From: Planctomycetaceae bacterium
Lineage (GTDB): Bacteria > Planctomycetota > Planctomycetia > Pirellulales > Pirellulaceae
Assembly (NCBI GenBank): GCA_002724245.1
Contig: PBOG01000184.1
Coordinates: 1 to 63,044, forward strand
Length of the DNA stretch: 63,044 bases
Direction: 5' to 3'
The notes under the pieces were generated by a model. It saw only the letters and a program-made list of their open reading frames with translations. It had not been told where the DNA came from and did not search any database. Position numbers and translations under genes: made by a program. Position 1 is the stretch's first letter; the number at the start of each line of letters is the position of its first letter. This document shows, in pieces, positions 46,470 through 54,802 of this stretch.

Positions 46470-47354
46470 ATGGACACAACAACAGCCACGTATGAGCCAA
46501 TTTCGCGAATCGCGATAATGATGAGATTGTGCACTCGGATCGCGGGTCGGCGCGGTTACAACGCGTTAACTTCAGGCGTGTTGCTTGGCATCTTCCTAGC
46601 CGGTACCGCGCCGAGCTCAGTTGTTGCGCAAGATGTAGAGTCAGCGACATCTGTGGAGGCGACGGCTGAGGTCGAATCTCAGGGGTTCTTTGAAATTGTG
46701 CTTTCGGGCGGCCCCGTTGGTTGGGGCATCATGTTTTTGTTGTTCGCTTTGTCTGTTACATCGTTCTACCTGGTAATAGACCAGTTGATCACAATTCGTC
46801 GCACAACATTGATGCCGGAAGGCCTTGCAGAACAAGTGCAGCAATTGCTGGCAGGCGGCCAGGTCCGTGATGCCGATGAAGTGTGCAGGTCGCGGCCAAG
46901 TTTTCTTTCTTTTGTGCTGGTGCACGGCTTGTCGGAAGTGGATGGTGGATGGACGGCTGCGGAAAAGGCTCTTGAAGATGCATTGGCAGAGCAGGCTGCC
47001 CGGTTGTTGAGAAAAACGGAGTACCTTTCGGTCATCGGGAATATCGCGCCGATGGTTGGGTTGCTGGGCACTGTGATGGGAATGATCATGGCGTTTCAGC
47101 GGGTTGCGGTTACTCAGGGGTCGGCAGGAGCCGCGGATCTGGCGGAAGGTATTTATCAGGCGCTGGTGACAACGGTTGGAGGTTTGATTGTGGCGATCCC
47201 TTCGTTAGGCGCATTCGCGATCTTTCGTAACCGAGTCGACCAGTTTGTTGCCGAGGTCGCCTATTTAGCACAACAAGTATTTGTTCCTCTTAAACGTAGA
47301 TCCGGCAAAACGGTTCGTTCGGGGAAATCTCCTCCGGCTCCCCCTGCACGATGA
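46470..47354 (+). CDS. exbB: ExbB/TolQ-type proton-channel protein
   Basis: 294 residues from the ATG at 46470, one base after the stop of the TPR gene. An N-terminal extension with a signal-like hydrophobic segment (about 31-50) precedes the ExbB core, as in several planctomycete homologues. The three core helices are GWGIMFLLFALSVTSFYLV, IGNIAPMVGLLGTVMGMIMA and YQALVTTVGGLIVAIPSLGAFA, the last two being the MotA/TolQ signature. With ExbD it uses the proton gradient to drive a TonB- or Pal-like partner. The stop overlaps the next gene (ATGA). Confidence 0.93.
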   Translation: MDTTTATYEPISRIAIMMRLCTRIAGRRGYNALTSGVLLGIFLAGTAPSSVVAQDVESATSVEATAEVESQGFFEIVLSGGPVGWGIMFLLFALSVTSFYLVIDQLITIRRTTLMPEGLAEQVQQLLAGGQVRDADEVCRSRPSFLSFVLVHGLSEVDGGWTAAEKALEDALAEQAARLLRKTEYLSVIGNIAPMVGLLGTVMGMIMAFQRVAVTQGSAGAADLAEGIYQALVTTVGGLIVAIPSLGAFAIFRNRVDQFVAEVAYLAQQVFVPLKRRSGKTVRSGKSPPAPPAR

Positions 47355-47791
47355 GTCAAGTGATGCGGCTGCCTCAACAGCATCGACGAAGAGAAGTTGG
47401 TTTCAACATGACGCCAATGATCGATGTTGTGTTCTTGTTGATCATTTTTTTTCTCGTATCGAGCCATTTGGCCAAGAGAGAGTCGCAGCTTGAATTGCCT
47501 TTGCCTTCGGCTATCAGCGGTGAGAAGCGAACGGCTACCGAAGGGCCGCGTGTTACGGTGAATGTTCTACCTGACGGAAAAATTATCCTGGCAGGGCGGT
47601 CGGTCCTTGGGGGGCAGTTGGTGCCGTTGTTCCAGCGCGCGATTCAGGATGACGGTCGTGACGTCGAAGTCGTGGTTCGTACGGATCGTCACGTCGCGTT
47701 TCAATATGTTGAGCCGATCATGCTGTCTTGTGTTCGAGCAGGGATTTGGAATGTGACCTTTGCGGTGTTGCGACCGGAGGATGTACGCTGA
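47351..47791 (+). CDS. exbD: ExbD/TolR-type protein, first copy
   Basis: 146 residues. N-terminal helix with the conserved Asp in NMTPMIDVVFLLIIFFLV, then a periplasmic domain (GPRVTVNVLPDGKIILAG, DRHVAFQYVEPIM). The ATG overlaps the ExbB stop by 4 bp and the stop overlaps the second ExbD by one base, so all three are translationally coupled. The Asp carries protons in ExbD/TolR. Confidence 0.92.
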   Translation: MSQVMRLPQQHRRREVGFNMTPMIDVVFLLIIFFLVSSHLAKRESQLELPLPSAISGEKRTATEGPRVTVNVLPDGKIILAGRSVLGGQLVPLFQRAIQDDGRDVEVVVRTDRHVAFQYVEPIMLSCVRAGIWNVTFAVLRPEDVR

Positions 47792-48243
47792 TGCGGCGGC
47801 CTGAGTTACACCAGCGGACGCGCGGCGATCTTGAGATCTCGATGACGCCAATGATTGATGTAGTTTTCTTGCTGTTGGTGTTTTTCGTGTGGACGGCGAG
47901 TTTTCAGGTAGTTGAGAATATGCTGCCGACTAGTTTGTTGACGGTCGCAGGAACGCAAGTCACGGAAATGGCAGAGCCCGCCCCCGACCTTGATTTTGAC
48001 GAAATTGTGATCCGTTTAATTTGGGAAGGCCGTACCCTTCGTTGGCAGATCAACAATATGCGTGTGGCAAGTCTGGATGAGGTTCGTAGACGTCTCGATC
48101 AGATTGCCGCAATCAGACAATCGGCAAAGGTGATCCTACATCCAGATCAGGAAGTTCCGATCGGGGATGTAGTTGACGTGTATGACCAGGCGAGGTTGGC
48201 TGGTTTCAAGCAGGTGCAGTTTGCGGCGTCCGAGCGAATTTGA
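47791..48243 (+). CDS. exbD: ExbD/TolR-type protein, second copy
   Basis: 150 residues from the ATG at 47791, which shares one base with the upstream TGA; the longer frame lies inside the previous gene. The helix again has the key Asp (SMTPMIDVVFLLLVFFVWT). The periplasmic domain is divergent from the first copy: DFDEIVIRLIWEGRTLRWQINN and ILHPDQEVPIGDVVDVYDQARLAGFKQV. Two different ExbD copies with one ExbB suggest a heteromeric stator. The large TPR gene begins 234 bp downstream. Confidence 0.92.
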   Translation: MRRPELHQRTRGDLEISMTPMIDVVFLLLVFFVWTASFQVVENMLPTSLLTVAGTQVTEMAEPAPDLDFDEIVIRLIWEGRTLRWQINNMRVASLDEVRRRLDQIAAIRQSAKVILHPDQEVPIGDVVDVYDQARLAGFKQVQFAASERI

Positions 48244-48477
48244 TTTTGCCAAAGCCTGGTCCAGGAATGCCCAGGCACGGAAGGATGTTTTTGTGAAGCG
48301 GGTTTCGGTCCAAGTGGTCCGCTCATGTTGTGATGCAGCGAAGACCAATCGGGTTTCATTGCGTTGCCGTATTTGAGTGATAAAACACCAGGAAGGTGTG
48401 GGTTGGTCCGGAGGGCATAGCTGGTTGCTTCTTGTTTGATGAGAAACTGCCAGGAGTGAACAGGTGACGTAAAGCAG

Positions 48478-50985
48478 ATGGTGAGTTGTATGGACCATTT
48501 CCTGAGAATACTGCTGCCGGTTGTGGTTTGCAGTAGTCTTCCTATGGTCGGCGCTTGTGCCGAAACACAAGATGAGAAGTTTGTTCAAGGCTTGCACCGT
48601 CGCCGTCTATTCCTGTTGGCGGAACGGTATTGTCTTCAGCAATTGGAGTCGCCGAGTCTCGCGGTTGACCAGCGCGGCCGCCTTGTTGAACAGTTGATTC
48701 ACGGGTACACGTTGCAAGCGTTGAATTTGCCGCCGCATCAACGTGGTGCTGTCTGGAAGAAAGGGGAGGCTTGGGCGGCTCGTTTTGCGGAGATGCACGC
48801 CGGTCATCCTCGTGTCTTCCTGGTTCGTATGCAGGCGTTGCTCATGGCGTTAGAGCGAGCGACGCTTACTCGGCAGGAGGTCGAAGTCGGGGGCGCCGGT
48901 CAGCTCAGTCTCGCGGATGTCCAGGGTCTGGTGCGTGTGGTTGTCAATGGCCTGGATAAATTGGTGATTGACTTGAATCGTGAAATACCCAGGCGAGACG
49001 CGTCCAGGTCTGATCTTCAAGTTCTTGGAAGCGGTGAGCTGCTGTCTCTGCAGAATCATGCACTTTATCGTTTGGGACGAGCTTACCGAGAACGAGCACT
49101 CTGTTATCGCCCCGGCGAAGCCGACCGTGATGCGGCCCTTACGCAAGCACTGGAACAGCTGAAACTCCCTTTGAAGGTAGTGTCTCCCGAGGACTCTCTG
49201 TATTGGATGATTCAATTGGAGCAAGTTGTGTGTTACCGCTTGCGTGGCAGTCTCAAGTCCGCTGCCGAACTGGTGCGGCAGATTGAGAAGTCAAAGCCTC
49301 CGGATAAGGTTCGGCAGCAATTGTATGTGGAGACGGGCAGGTTGTATTTGAGTAGCGGCAAGGCGGCTGCAGGGTGGGAGTGGTTAGAGCGAGTCGCAAA
49401 GGAGGTGACTCGCAATCCTGATCTGGATCAAGTACGGATCGAAGTATGTGTTGCTTTGTGGCGCACGGCGATCGCATCAAACAACAAACGCGATGCGCTA
49501 AAGTGGCGTGAGATGTCAGTGGAGCTGGCACGTGTAATTGAGAGACGCCACGGGCCTTATTGGTCGCACAGAGCAAGCTTGTTGTTGGTGGATACTGCGA
49601 ATCGGGTGGGTTCAACGGGAAGTGTTGACGTGCTGGAGCTTGCGGCCCGTAACCTATGGCGCAGTGGCCGCGATGATGAAGCGGTCACAGCGTACGACAA
49701 AGCTGCACGAATGGCCGTTCAATCCAAAGCCACGGAAGCAGCCTTTCGGCTGTCATTCAGCGCTGCGCTGATAGAAGAGAAACGTGAAAAGTACCCAGTG
49801 GCAATATCCCGTTATCGCGAATTAGCGGTGGCGATGCAGGGGCATCCGAAAGCGCACGACGCACATTACCGAGCTGTAATGTTTGCATATGAGTTGGCGC
49901 GTGGCGAGCCCACTCGGCGGGCTTCCGTTGAGCAATTAGTGGACGAACATGTGCTCAATTGGCCACGGTCGTCAACTGCTGACTCGGTGCGTTGGTTGAA
50001 AGCCAGGCTGTGTGAGGCTCGTCAGGCCTGGGATGAAGCGCTTCGGGTCTACCAGACTCTGGCGTTGACACAGGCCGATGCGGTTATATCTGCAGCTAAG
50101 TGTTGGCAACATCGCCTCGCTGCGACGCAAAAGAACTCAGCTGCTCAGTTTGCTATGGTGGATGAAGCCTGGTCCTATTTTGCGAGCTTGGTGGTTGATG
50201 ACCAAGGAGAACTGCCGAGAGAGTGGTCGGCGATTGCGCGTCAGGCTGTGGTCGAGGCTGTTCGCATCCGTCTGCGCTATTTTCGAGACGACGATTGGAC
50301 CACGGTACAGAAGTGGCTTTCTGACGCATTGGCAGGCAGCCCTTCCCCTCCTGACGCATGGCGGGCTAGTGCTGCGGCGTTGAATGTGGTCATCGTTGCG
50401 TTGCGGCCGGTTCAAGGTCTGCCGGCTGAAAAGTTGTTGCAGGAGGCCAGGGCCTGCTCACGAGGTGACGCATTGGAAATGATCGGGCACATCGACCGCG
50501 TCATGCGTTCTGTTGACCGTCGTTTTCAGCCTGCGCTGGCCCGTTTGCAGGTCGCTGCTCTAACGCAGTTCGCGAACTATTGGGAAGAGCTGGATTCCCA
50601 GGGCCGCAAGCAAGTTTCGCAAATTCAGGCTCGTGCGATGGCAAAGTCCGGGCAGCAGAGGCGGGCAATAAAGCTCTATGAAACTCTGGTGCAAATGCAC
50701 CCGCGTGACGGAACGCTTCTGGAAGAGTATGCGCAGTTATTACTGGACGGTACAAACCGAGAGTCGTGGCAGCAGGCTTTAGGCCAATGGCGAGTTGTTA
50801 AACAGAAGAGCCGTGTCGGTTCAGACCGTAGATTACGTGCTACTTATGCTTTGGCGATGGCTCACTATAAGTTGGGAGACAAGCAACGGGCTGCGCAGAT
50901 GATTCGGATTACCCAGGCGACTGTTGATCTGGAGTCATTGGGCATCGCTGATAGGTTTGCAGCACTCTTGAAGAGATGCGAGTGA
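48478..50985 (+). CDS. Large periplasmic TPR-type protein
   Basis: 835 residues. Signal peptide with ILLPVVVCSSLPMVGACA at residues 10-27; VGAC could be a weak lipobox. The rest is almost wholly helical with TPR-like helix pairs (GRLYLSSGKAAAGWEWLERVAKE, LWRSGRDDEAVTAYDKAARMA, RAMAKSGQQRRAIKLYETLV, AMAHYKLGDKQRAAQMIR). No catalytic motif. It is last in the ExbB/ExbD group; a protein-binding scaffold in the periplasm is likely. An ATG four codons in is an alternative start. Confidence 0.82.
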   Translation: MVSCMDHFLRILLPVVVCSSLPMVGACAETQDEKFVQGLHRRRLFLLAERYCLQQLESPSLAVDQRGRLVEQLIHGYTLQALNLPPHQRGAVWKKGEAWAARFAEMHAGHPRVFLVRMQALLMALERATLTRQEVEVGGAGQLSLADVQGLVRVVVNGLDKLVIDLNREIPRRDASRSDLQVLGSGELLSLQNHALYRLGRAYRERALCYRPGEADRDAALTQALEQLKLPLKVVSPEDSLYWMIQLEQVVCYRLRGSLKSAAELVRQIEKSKPPDKVRQQLYVETGRLYLSSGKAAAGWEWLERVAKEVTRNPDLDQVRIEVCVALWRTAIASNNKRDALKWREMSVELARVIERRHGPYWSHRASLLLVDTANRVGSTGSVDVLELAARNLWRSGRDDEAVTAYDKAARMAVQSKATEAAFRLSFSAALIEEKREKYPVAISRYRELAVAMQGHPKAHDAHYRAVMFAYELARGEPTRRASVEQLVDEHVLNWPRSSTADSVRWLKARLCEARQAWDEALRVYQTLALTQADAVISAAKCWQHRLAATQKNSAAQFAMVDEAWSYFASLVVDDQGELPREWSAIARQAVVEAVRIRLRYFRDDDWTTVQKWLSDALAGSPSPPDAWRASAAALNVVIVALRPVQGLPAEKLLQEARACSRGDALEMIGHIDRVMRSVDRRFQPALARLQVAALTQFANYWEELDSQGRKQVSQIQARAMAKSGQQRRAIKLYETLVQMHPRDGTLLEEYAQLLLDGTNRESWQQALGQWRVVKQKSRVGSDRRLRATYALAMAHYKLGDKQRAAQMIRITQATVDLESLGIADRFAALLKRCE

Positions 50986-51205
50986 TGGTGAAGACCCCGT
51001 CTGGCTGGCGGGATTGATGTCCAAAAAATAGCCAAACTCAAGGATATCAGTCAGAACGGCCCACGGTTTACTGGCTAGAGTCGCGCTGGTCGAATAAACT
51101 GTCGGAAGCACACGTGCACTTCGCATGTTTGTACTTTGATGTGAAGTCAGTGGCATTCACATCGATAAATGGCACGAGTCAGCAAGTATTGTGACTGGGG
51201 AGTAA

Positions 51206-52336
51206 ATGATGCGCACAAAAGTTCTGTGGTCCATGACGCTGGCATACTTGTGTCTGGCAGGATGTGAAGAGCAGGTCGCAGAGCGCAAGCCACCCTCCGG
51301 AGCAGATTTTGCCGACATGAGGAAAGGTAGCAGTGGGCCGGGCATTCCTGTGGCTAGCGCTCCCACATCACGCGGTGGAGGGATGTTTGGCGGTGGTGGT
51401 GGTGGTCGAGGTGGTGGCGGTGGTCGAGGAGGTGGCGGTGGTCGAGGGGGGCGCGGTGGTGGTGGCGGGATGTTTGGCGGCGGTGGAGGAGGTCGCGGTG
51501 GCGGTGGCGGCGGCATGATGGGTGGCATGATGGGTGGCATGATGGGTGGCATGGGAGGTGGCGCTACAGCGAAGAGTCGCCCTGCCCGCGTACGCATTGT
51601 GAACGGCCGAGTCGTGTTGTCTGCCAGTAATACCGAGCTGCGGTTTGTGGGAACTCAGCCCACCGGCGAACTCTACGAAGCTGGTTTCGGTGAGTTATCT
51701 GGCGTGATTAGGGTGAGTGGTTCAACCGTAACGGAGATTTCACTAACGGTGCCTGCCGACTCATTGTGGAGTGAAGACGAAGAGCTTCTTGCGAGACTGC
51801 AAGGAGGCGAGTTTTTGGCGGTGAAAGAACACTCCACTATTGTTTTTCGTTCGACTGAGGTTGTTAGGGACGAGGATGGTTTCACGATCACTGGAGATTT
51901 AACACTGCGGGGTGTGACTCAGACGATTCGGTTTCCAGCGAGTATCGATGTTGCGAATCGAGGCCTTTCGTTGAAGACTCGATTTACCGTAGACCGCACA
52001 AAATTTGGTATGGATTTTCCGGTTGATCAATTGAATAAAGAAGTTTCTGTTGACGTGCAGGTTGCACAGCGTCGCGGGCGGCGTCGATCTTCCGCAGACC
52101 GTAGCAGTTCGCGAAGTCGTGCAAAGAAGAAGGCCAGTAATCAGCCCAAGCTCAGTGATGCAGAACAGTTGGCGCAGCATGCTTCGAATTGGCTCAAGAA
52201 GTTTGATTTGAATGAGAATGGTGTCTTGGCTAAAGAGGAGTGGTCGCAAGAGGGGTTTGTTTACAGCGCAGCAGATGCTAACGATGACGGCAATGTCACT
52301 TTGGCTGAGTTGCGTGAGGCAATGGGGGAAAAATGA
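51206..52336 (+). CDS. YceI-like lipoprotein with Gly/Arg/Met repeats and EF-hands
   Basis: 376 residues, ATG at 51206 with GGGGAG upstream. The lipobox LAGC puts the lipid on Cys20. Residues about 57-120 are a Gly/Arg region with RGG units (MFGGGGGGRGG twice, MMGG three times). Residues about 125-285 are a YceI-like lipid-binding barrel: ELRFVGTQPTGE, DLTLRGVTQTIRF, RTKFGMDF. A basic segment (RRGRRRSSADRSS) and two EF-hand loops (DLNENGVLAKEE, DANDDGNVTLAE) follow. Membrane-anchored; it may bind lipids, calcium and RNA or another polyanion through the RGG part, but only the domains are seen. Confidence 0.88.
   Translation: MMRTKVLWSMTLAYLCLAGCEEQVAERKPPSGADFADMRKGSSGPGIPVASAPTSRGGGMFGGGGGGRGGGGGRGGGGGRGGRGGGGGMFGGGGGGRGGGGGGMMGGMMGGMMGGMGGGATAKSRPARVRIVNGRVVLSASNTELRFVGTQPTGELYEAGFGELSGVIRVSGSTVTEISLTVPADSLWSEDEELLARLQGGEFLAVKEHSTIVFRSTEVVRDEDGFTITGDLTLRGVTQTIRFPASIDVANRGLSLKTRFTVDRTKFGMDFPVDQLNKEVSVDVQVAQRRGRRRSSADRSSSRSRAKKKASNQPKLSDAEQLAQHASNWLKKFDLNENGVLAKEEWSQEGFVYSAADANDDGNVTLAELREAMGEK
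51375..51560 (+). repeat. Gly/Arg/Met-coding low-complexity repeat inside the YceI lipoprotein gene
   Basis: GGT/GGC-rich DNA coding RGG units, then three direct 12-bp copies of GGCATGATGGGT (from about 51512 to 51547) coding MMGG. Such DNA is prone to slippage, so length could vary between strains. The same stretch on the other strand gives a Pro-rich open frame that I regard as a shadow. Confidence 0.75.
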
Positions 52337-52575
52337 AAATAGTTAGTGGTCGGCGACAAGAAAAGAACCGGTGATTTTCGTTGGCTCCCGTCATAAGGGA
52401 GACATGGTGAGAACGGTTATGACTTACTTTGCACCCGTTCCTGGAGTAGGCCAGGTGCTGGCACTAAATTTGTGACGGAACTTAGGGGATTTGGTAGACT
52501 AGTTAGGTTTCAGGCGAGTGATTAGACATTGATGGGGTCCATTCATAAACCAGTTAGTTTCAAGGAGTTTCTCGG

Positions 52576-53910
52576 ATGAGCAAGAAAACCACACGTCGCA
52601 AGTTCGTGACGACAACGGCTGCCGCTGGTACCGGATTCTGGGTCGCCGGCGGAGTTGCACCAAGGCCGAGTCGAGCTGCCATAGATGAGATTAGCTTTGC
52701 GAGTATCGGTGTTGGCGGTAAAGGCGCAAGTGATTCACGCGCAATTGGACGTCATGGAAACATGGTTGCGATCTGTGACATTGATGAGGGGAACCTGGGG
52801 AAGGCGGCGGCCAGGTTTACAAAGGCGAAGAAGTATTTTGATTACCGCAAAATGCTTGACGAGATGAATAAAACCATCGATGCAGTGACGGTCAGCACTC
52901 CTGACCACAATCATGCTCCTGCGTCTATTCGTGCCATGCGGATGGGGATTCATTGCTTTACGCAGAAGCCGATGACCCACACAATCCAAGAAGCACGCTT
53001 GATGGGCCAGATTGCTCGCGAAAACAAGTTGGCCACACAGATGGGAAATCAGTTCACTGCCCATCCCAACTTGCGGTATTGCGAGGCTGCTTTCAAAAAG
53101 GGAAGTCCTCTCGGAACAATTAAGGAAGTTCATATCTGGACCAACCGACCGGTTTGGCCGCAAGGTTTGGGTAAGCCCAAGGACAAGCCAGCCACGCCAT
53201 CCACTGTGCATTGGAACGAATGGCTTGGCCCAGCGAATGAGCGGGATTACCACCAGGCTTATCATCCGTTCAAGTGGCGAGGATGGTGGGAATTCGGGAC
53301 TGGTGCCCTCGGTGATATGGCTTGCCACACCGTCAATATGCCTTTTGCTGCATTGGACCTCGCGAATCCTACCTCCGTTGTCGCGGAAACATCGGGGCAC
53401 AACGAAGAAACCTATCCCGCATGGTCAGTCATCGACTTCGCGTTTCCCGCGAATGATTGGCGTCCAGGATTAAAATTCCGTTGGTATGATGGGAAGAAGT
53501 TGCCACCGCAGGAGTTGCTGCAAGGCAAAAAGATGGTTGGTAGTGGTGCCCTGATCGTTGGTGAAAAGGGTACGTTGTATGCCCTTGGTGACTATGCGGA
53601 ACAGGGTTTGCACTGGTTGGGCGTAGATCCTCCAAAGGTGGAATACAAGAAGTCTATCGGCCATGTCGAAGAATGGGTTGCCGCGATCAAAGGTGGTGAA
53701 CAGGCAAAGTCGAACTTTGCTGAGTACGCCGGTCCACTTACCGAGACGATTTTGCTGGGTAACCTGGCTGTTTGGGCTGCGAAAGAGCCTGGCAAAGGCA
53801 AGCAGATTGAATGGGATGCCCAAAAGCTGGTAGCGACGAACGCACCAGAAGTAATGCATGTTGTGAAGAAAGAATACCGTCAGGGTTGGGACATCTTTCC
53901 TTCGGCATGA
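52576..53910 (+). CDS. Tat-exported Gfo/Idh/MocA-family oxidoreductase
   Basis: 444 residues. The Tat signal TRRKF with TTTAAAGTGFWVAGG occupies the first 40 residues. The Rossmann site is ASIGVGGKGASDSR; the nucleotide-binding continues with AICDIDE and VSTPDHNHAPASI. The usual EKP motif reads TQKPMT (Gln for Glu, catalytic Lys kept). The C-terminal domain has WEFGTGALGDMACHTVN. Periplasmic relatives in planctomycetes oxidise or rearrange sugars; substrate unknown. A strong terminator follows 42 bp after the stop. Confidence 0.93.
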   Translation: MSKKTTRRKFVTTTAAAGTGFWVAGGVAPRPSRAAIDEISFASIGVGGKGASDSRAIGRHGNMVAICDIDEGNLGKAAARFTKAKKYFDYRKMLDEMNKTIDAVTVSTPDHNHAPASIRAMRMGIHCFTQKPMTHTIQEARLMGQIARENKLATQMGNQFTAHPNLRYCEAAFKKGSPLGTIKEVHIWTNRPVWPQGLGKPKDKPATPSTVHWNEWLGPANERDYHQAYHPFKWRGWWEFGTGALGDMACHTVNMPFAALDLANPTSVVAETSGHNEETYPAWSVIDFAFPANDWRPGLKFRWYDGKKLPPQELLQGKKMVGSGALIVGEKGTLYALGDYAEQGLHWLGVDPPKVEYKKSIGHVEEWVAAIKGGEQAKSNFAEYAGPLTETILLGNLAVWAAKEPGKGKQIEWDAQKLVATNAPEVMHVVKKEYRQGWDIFPSA

Positions 53911-53951
53911 GGCTGGTTCTGCTTTGGCAGGACATTTGTTGACAATTGAAG

Positions 53952-53987
53952 ACGGTCGCCAGTATTCAAGCTGGCGGCCGTTTTTTT
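53952..53987 (+). terminator. Intrinsic terminator after the Gfo/Idh gene
   Basis: ACGGTCGCCAG, an 8-base loop, CTGGCGGCCGT and a run of seven T: an 11-bp stem with one G-T pair. It ends the plus-strand Tat-exported oxidoreductase transcript. The convergent SDR gene ends 21 bp further on. Confidence 0.88.
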
Positions 53988-54007
53988 GTTTGGTCGTAAG
54001 ATTGCGT

Positions 54008-54799
54008 TTAGCCGAAATAGGCAACTAGTCGGTTCGCCAAAGGTGGACAGAGTCGGTCGATCCAGACGAGGAGTTTTCCTCCAGTTGAGAGGATCAGCTC
54101 GTGCTGGCCACGTTCCATCGCCCGCATTGTTCGTTGCGCGACCTTTTCTGGCGACATAGCGTTGTGCAGGTGTGGTTTGGCGGAAGACGGTGTTCTTATA
54201 ACCTGATCGAAGAACTCACTTGATGTCGTGCTTGGACTCACTAAGAGCACGTCGATGTTCTGGCCGGCCAGTTCGCATCGCAGGGCGTCGCTGAATCCGT
54301 GGAGTGCGAACTTGCTGGCGCAATACTCACTCTTTCCAGGCACTGCTCGATGTCCGAGAACGGATCCGACATTAACAATTAGTGCATTGTTTCCTTGTCG
54401 CAGCATTGGAATCGATTTTCGGATAAGTTCCACTGGGGCGATGAAGTTCACGTCAAGGACGCGACGTAGTCTTTCTGGTGTGGCTTCGGAGAACGGTCCT
54501 AATGCGCCCAAACCGGCATTGTTTACAAGGATATCGAGGCCGCCCATGTCGCGTTGTGCGGTTTCGATAACATGTTTTTGGACCTTGAAGTCGGTGATGT
54601 CTCCGGCCACGATAATTGGGCGTTTTGCTTTGCCTGATTTCGAAATGATGTCTGAGAGTTGGCGAAGGCGGTCCTCTCGTCTCGCTGTGACAAGGAGTTG
54701 CGCGCCCTGTTGCCCGAGTTGCTTTGCCAGGGCAAGGCCAATCCCACTAGAGGCTCCAGTAATGATAATTCGAGCTCGATCAAGCGTGCGTCTTGCCAT
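54008..54799 (-). CDS. Short-chain dehydrogenase/reductase (DltE/YqjQ-like)
   Basis: 263 residues. SDR signature: GASSGIGLALA, NNAGLGALGPF, NVGSVLGHRAVPG, YCASKFALHGF. C-terminal tail (GGKLLVWIDRLCPPLANRLV) is hydrophobic, as in membrane-associated SDRs with lipid or sterol substrates. Its ATG is 3 bp after the HflX stop, so it is co-transcribed with hflX. Substrate unknown. Confidence 0.9.
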   Translation of the reverse strand: MARRTLDRARIIITGASSGIGLALAKQLGQQGAQLLVTARREDRLRQLSDIISKSGKAKRPIIVAGDITDFKVQKHVIETAQRDMGGLDILVNNAGLGALGPFSEATPERLRRVLDVNFIAPVELIRKSIPMLRQGNNALIVNVGSVLGHRAVPGKSEYCASKFALHGFSDALRCELAGQNIDVLLVSPSTTSSEFFDQVIRTPSSAKPHLHNAMSPEKVAQRTMRAMERGQHELILSTGGKLLVWIDRLCPPLANRLVAYFG

Positions 54800-54802
54800 C
54801 GG

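Noticed and set aside
51157-51597. Open minus-strand frame coding a Pro-rich protein (PPPPRPP repeats)
   Set aside because: It is the exact complement of the Gly-rich repeat of the YceI lipoprotein and has no ribosome site or domain.
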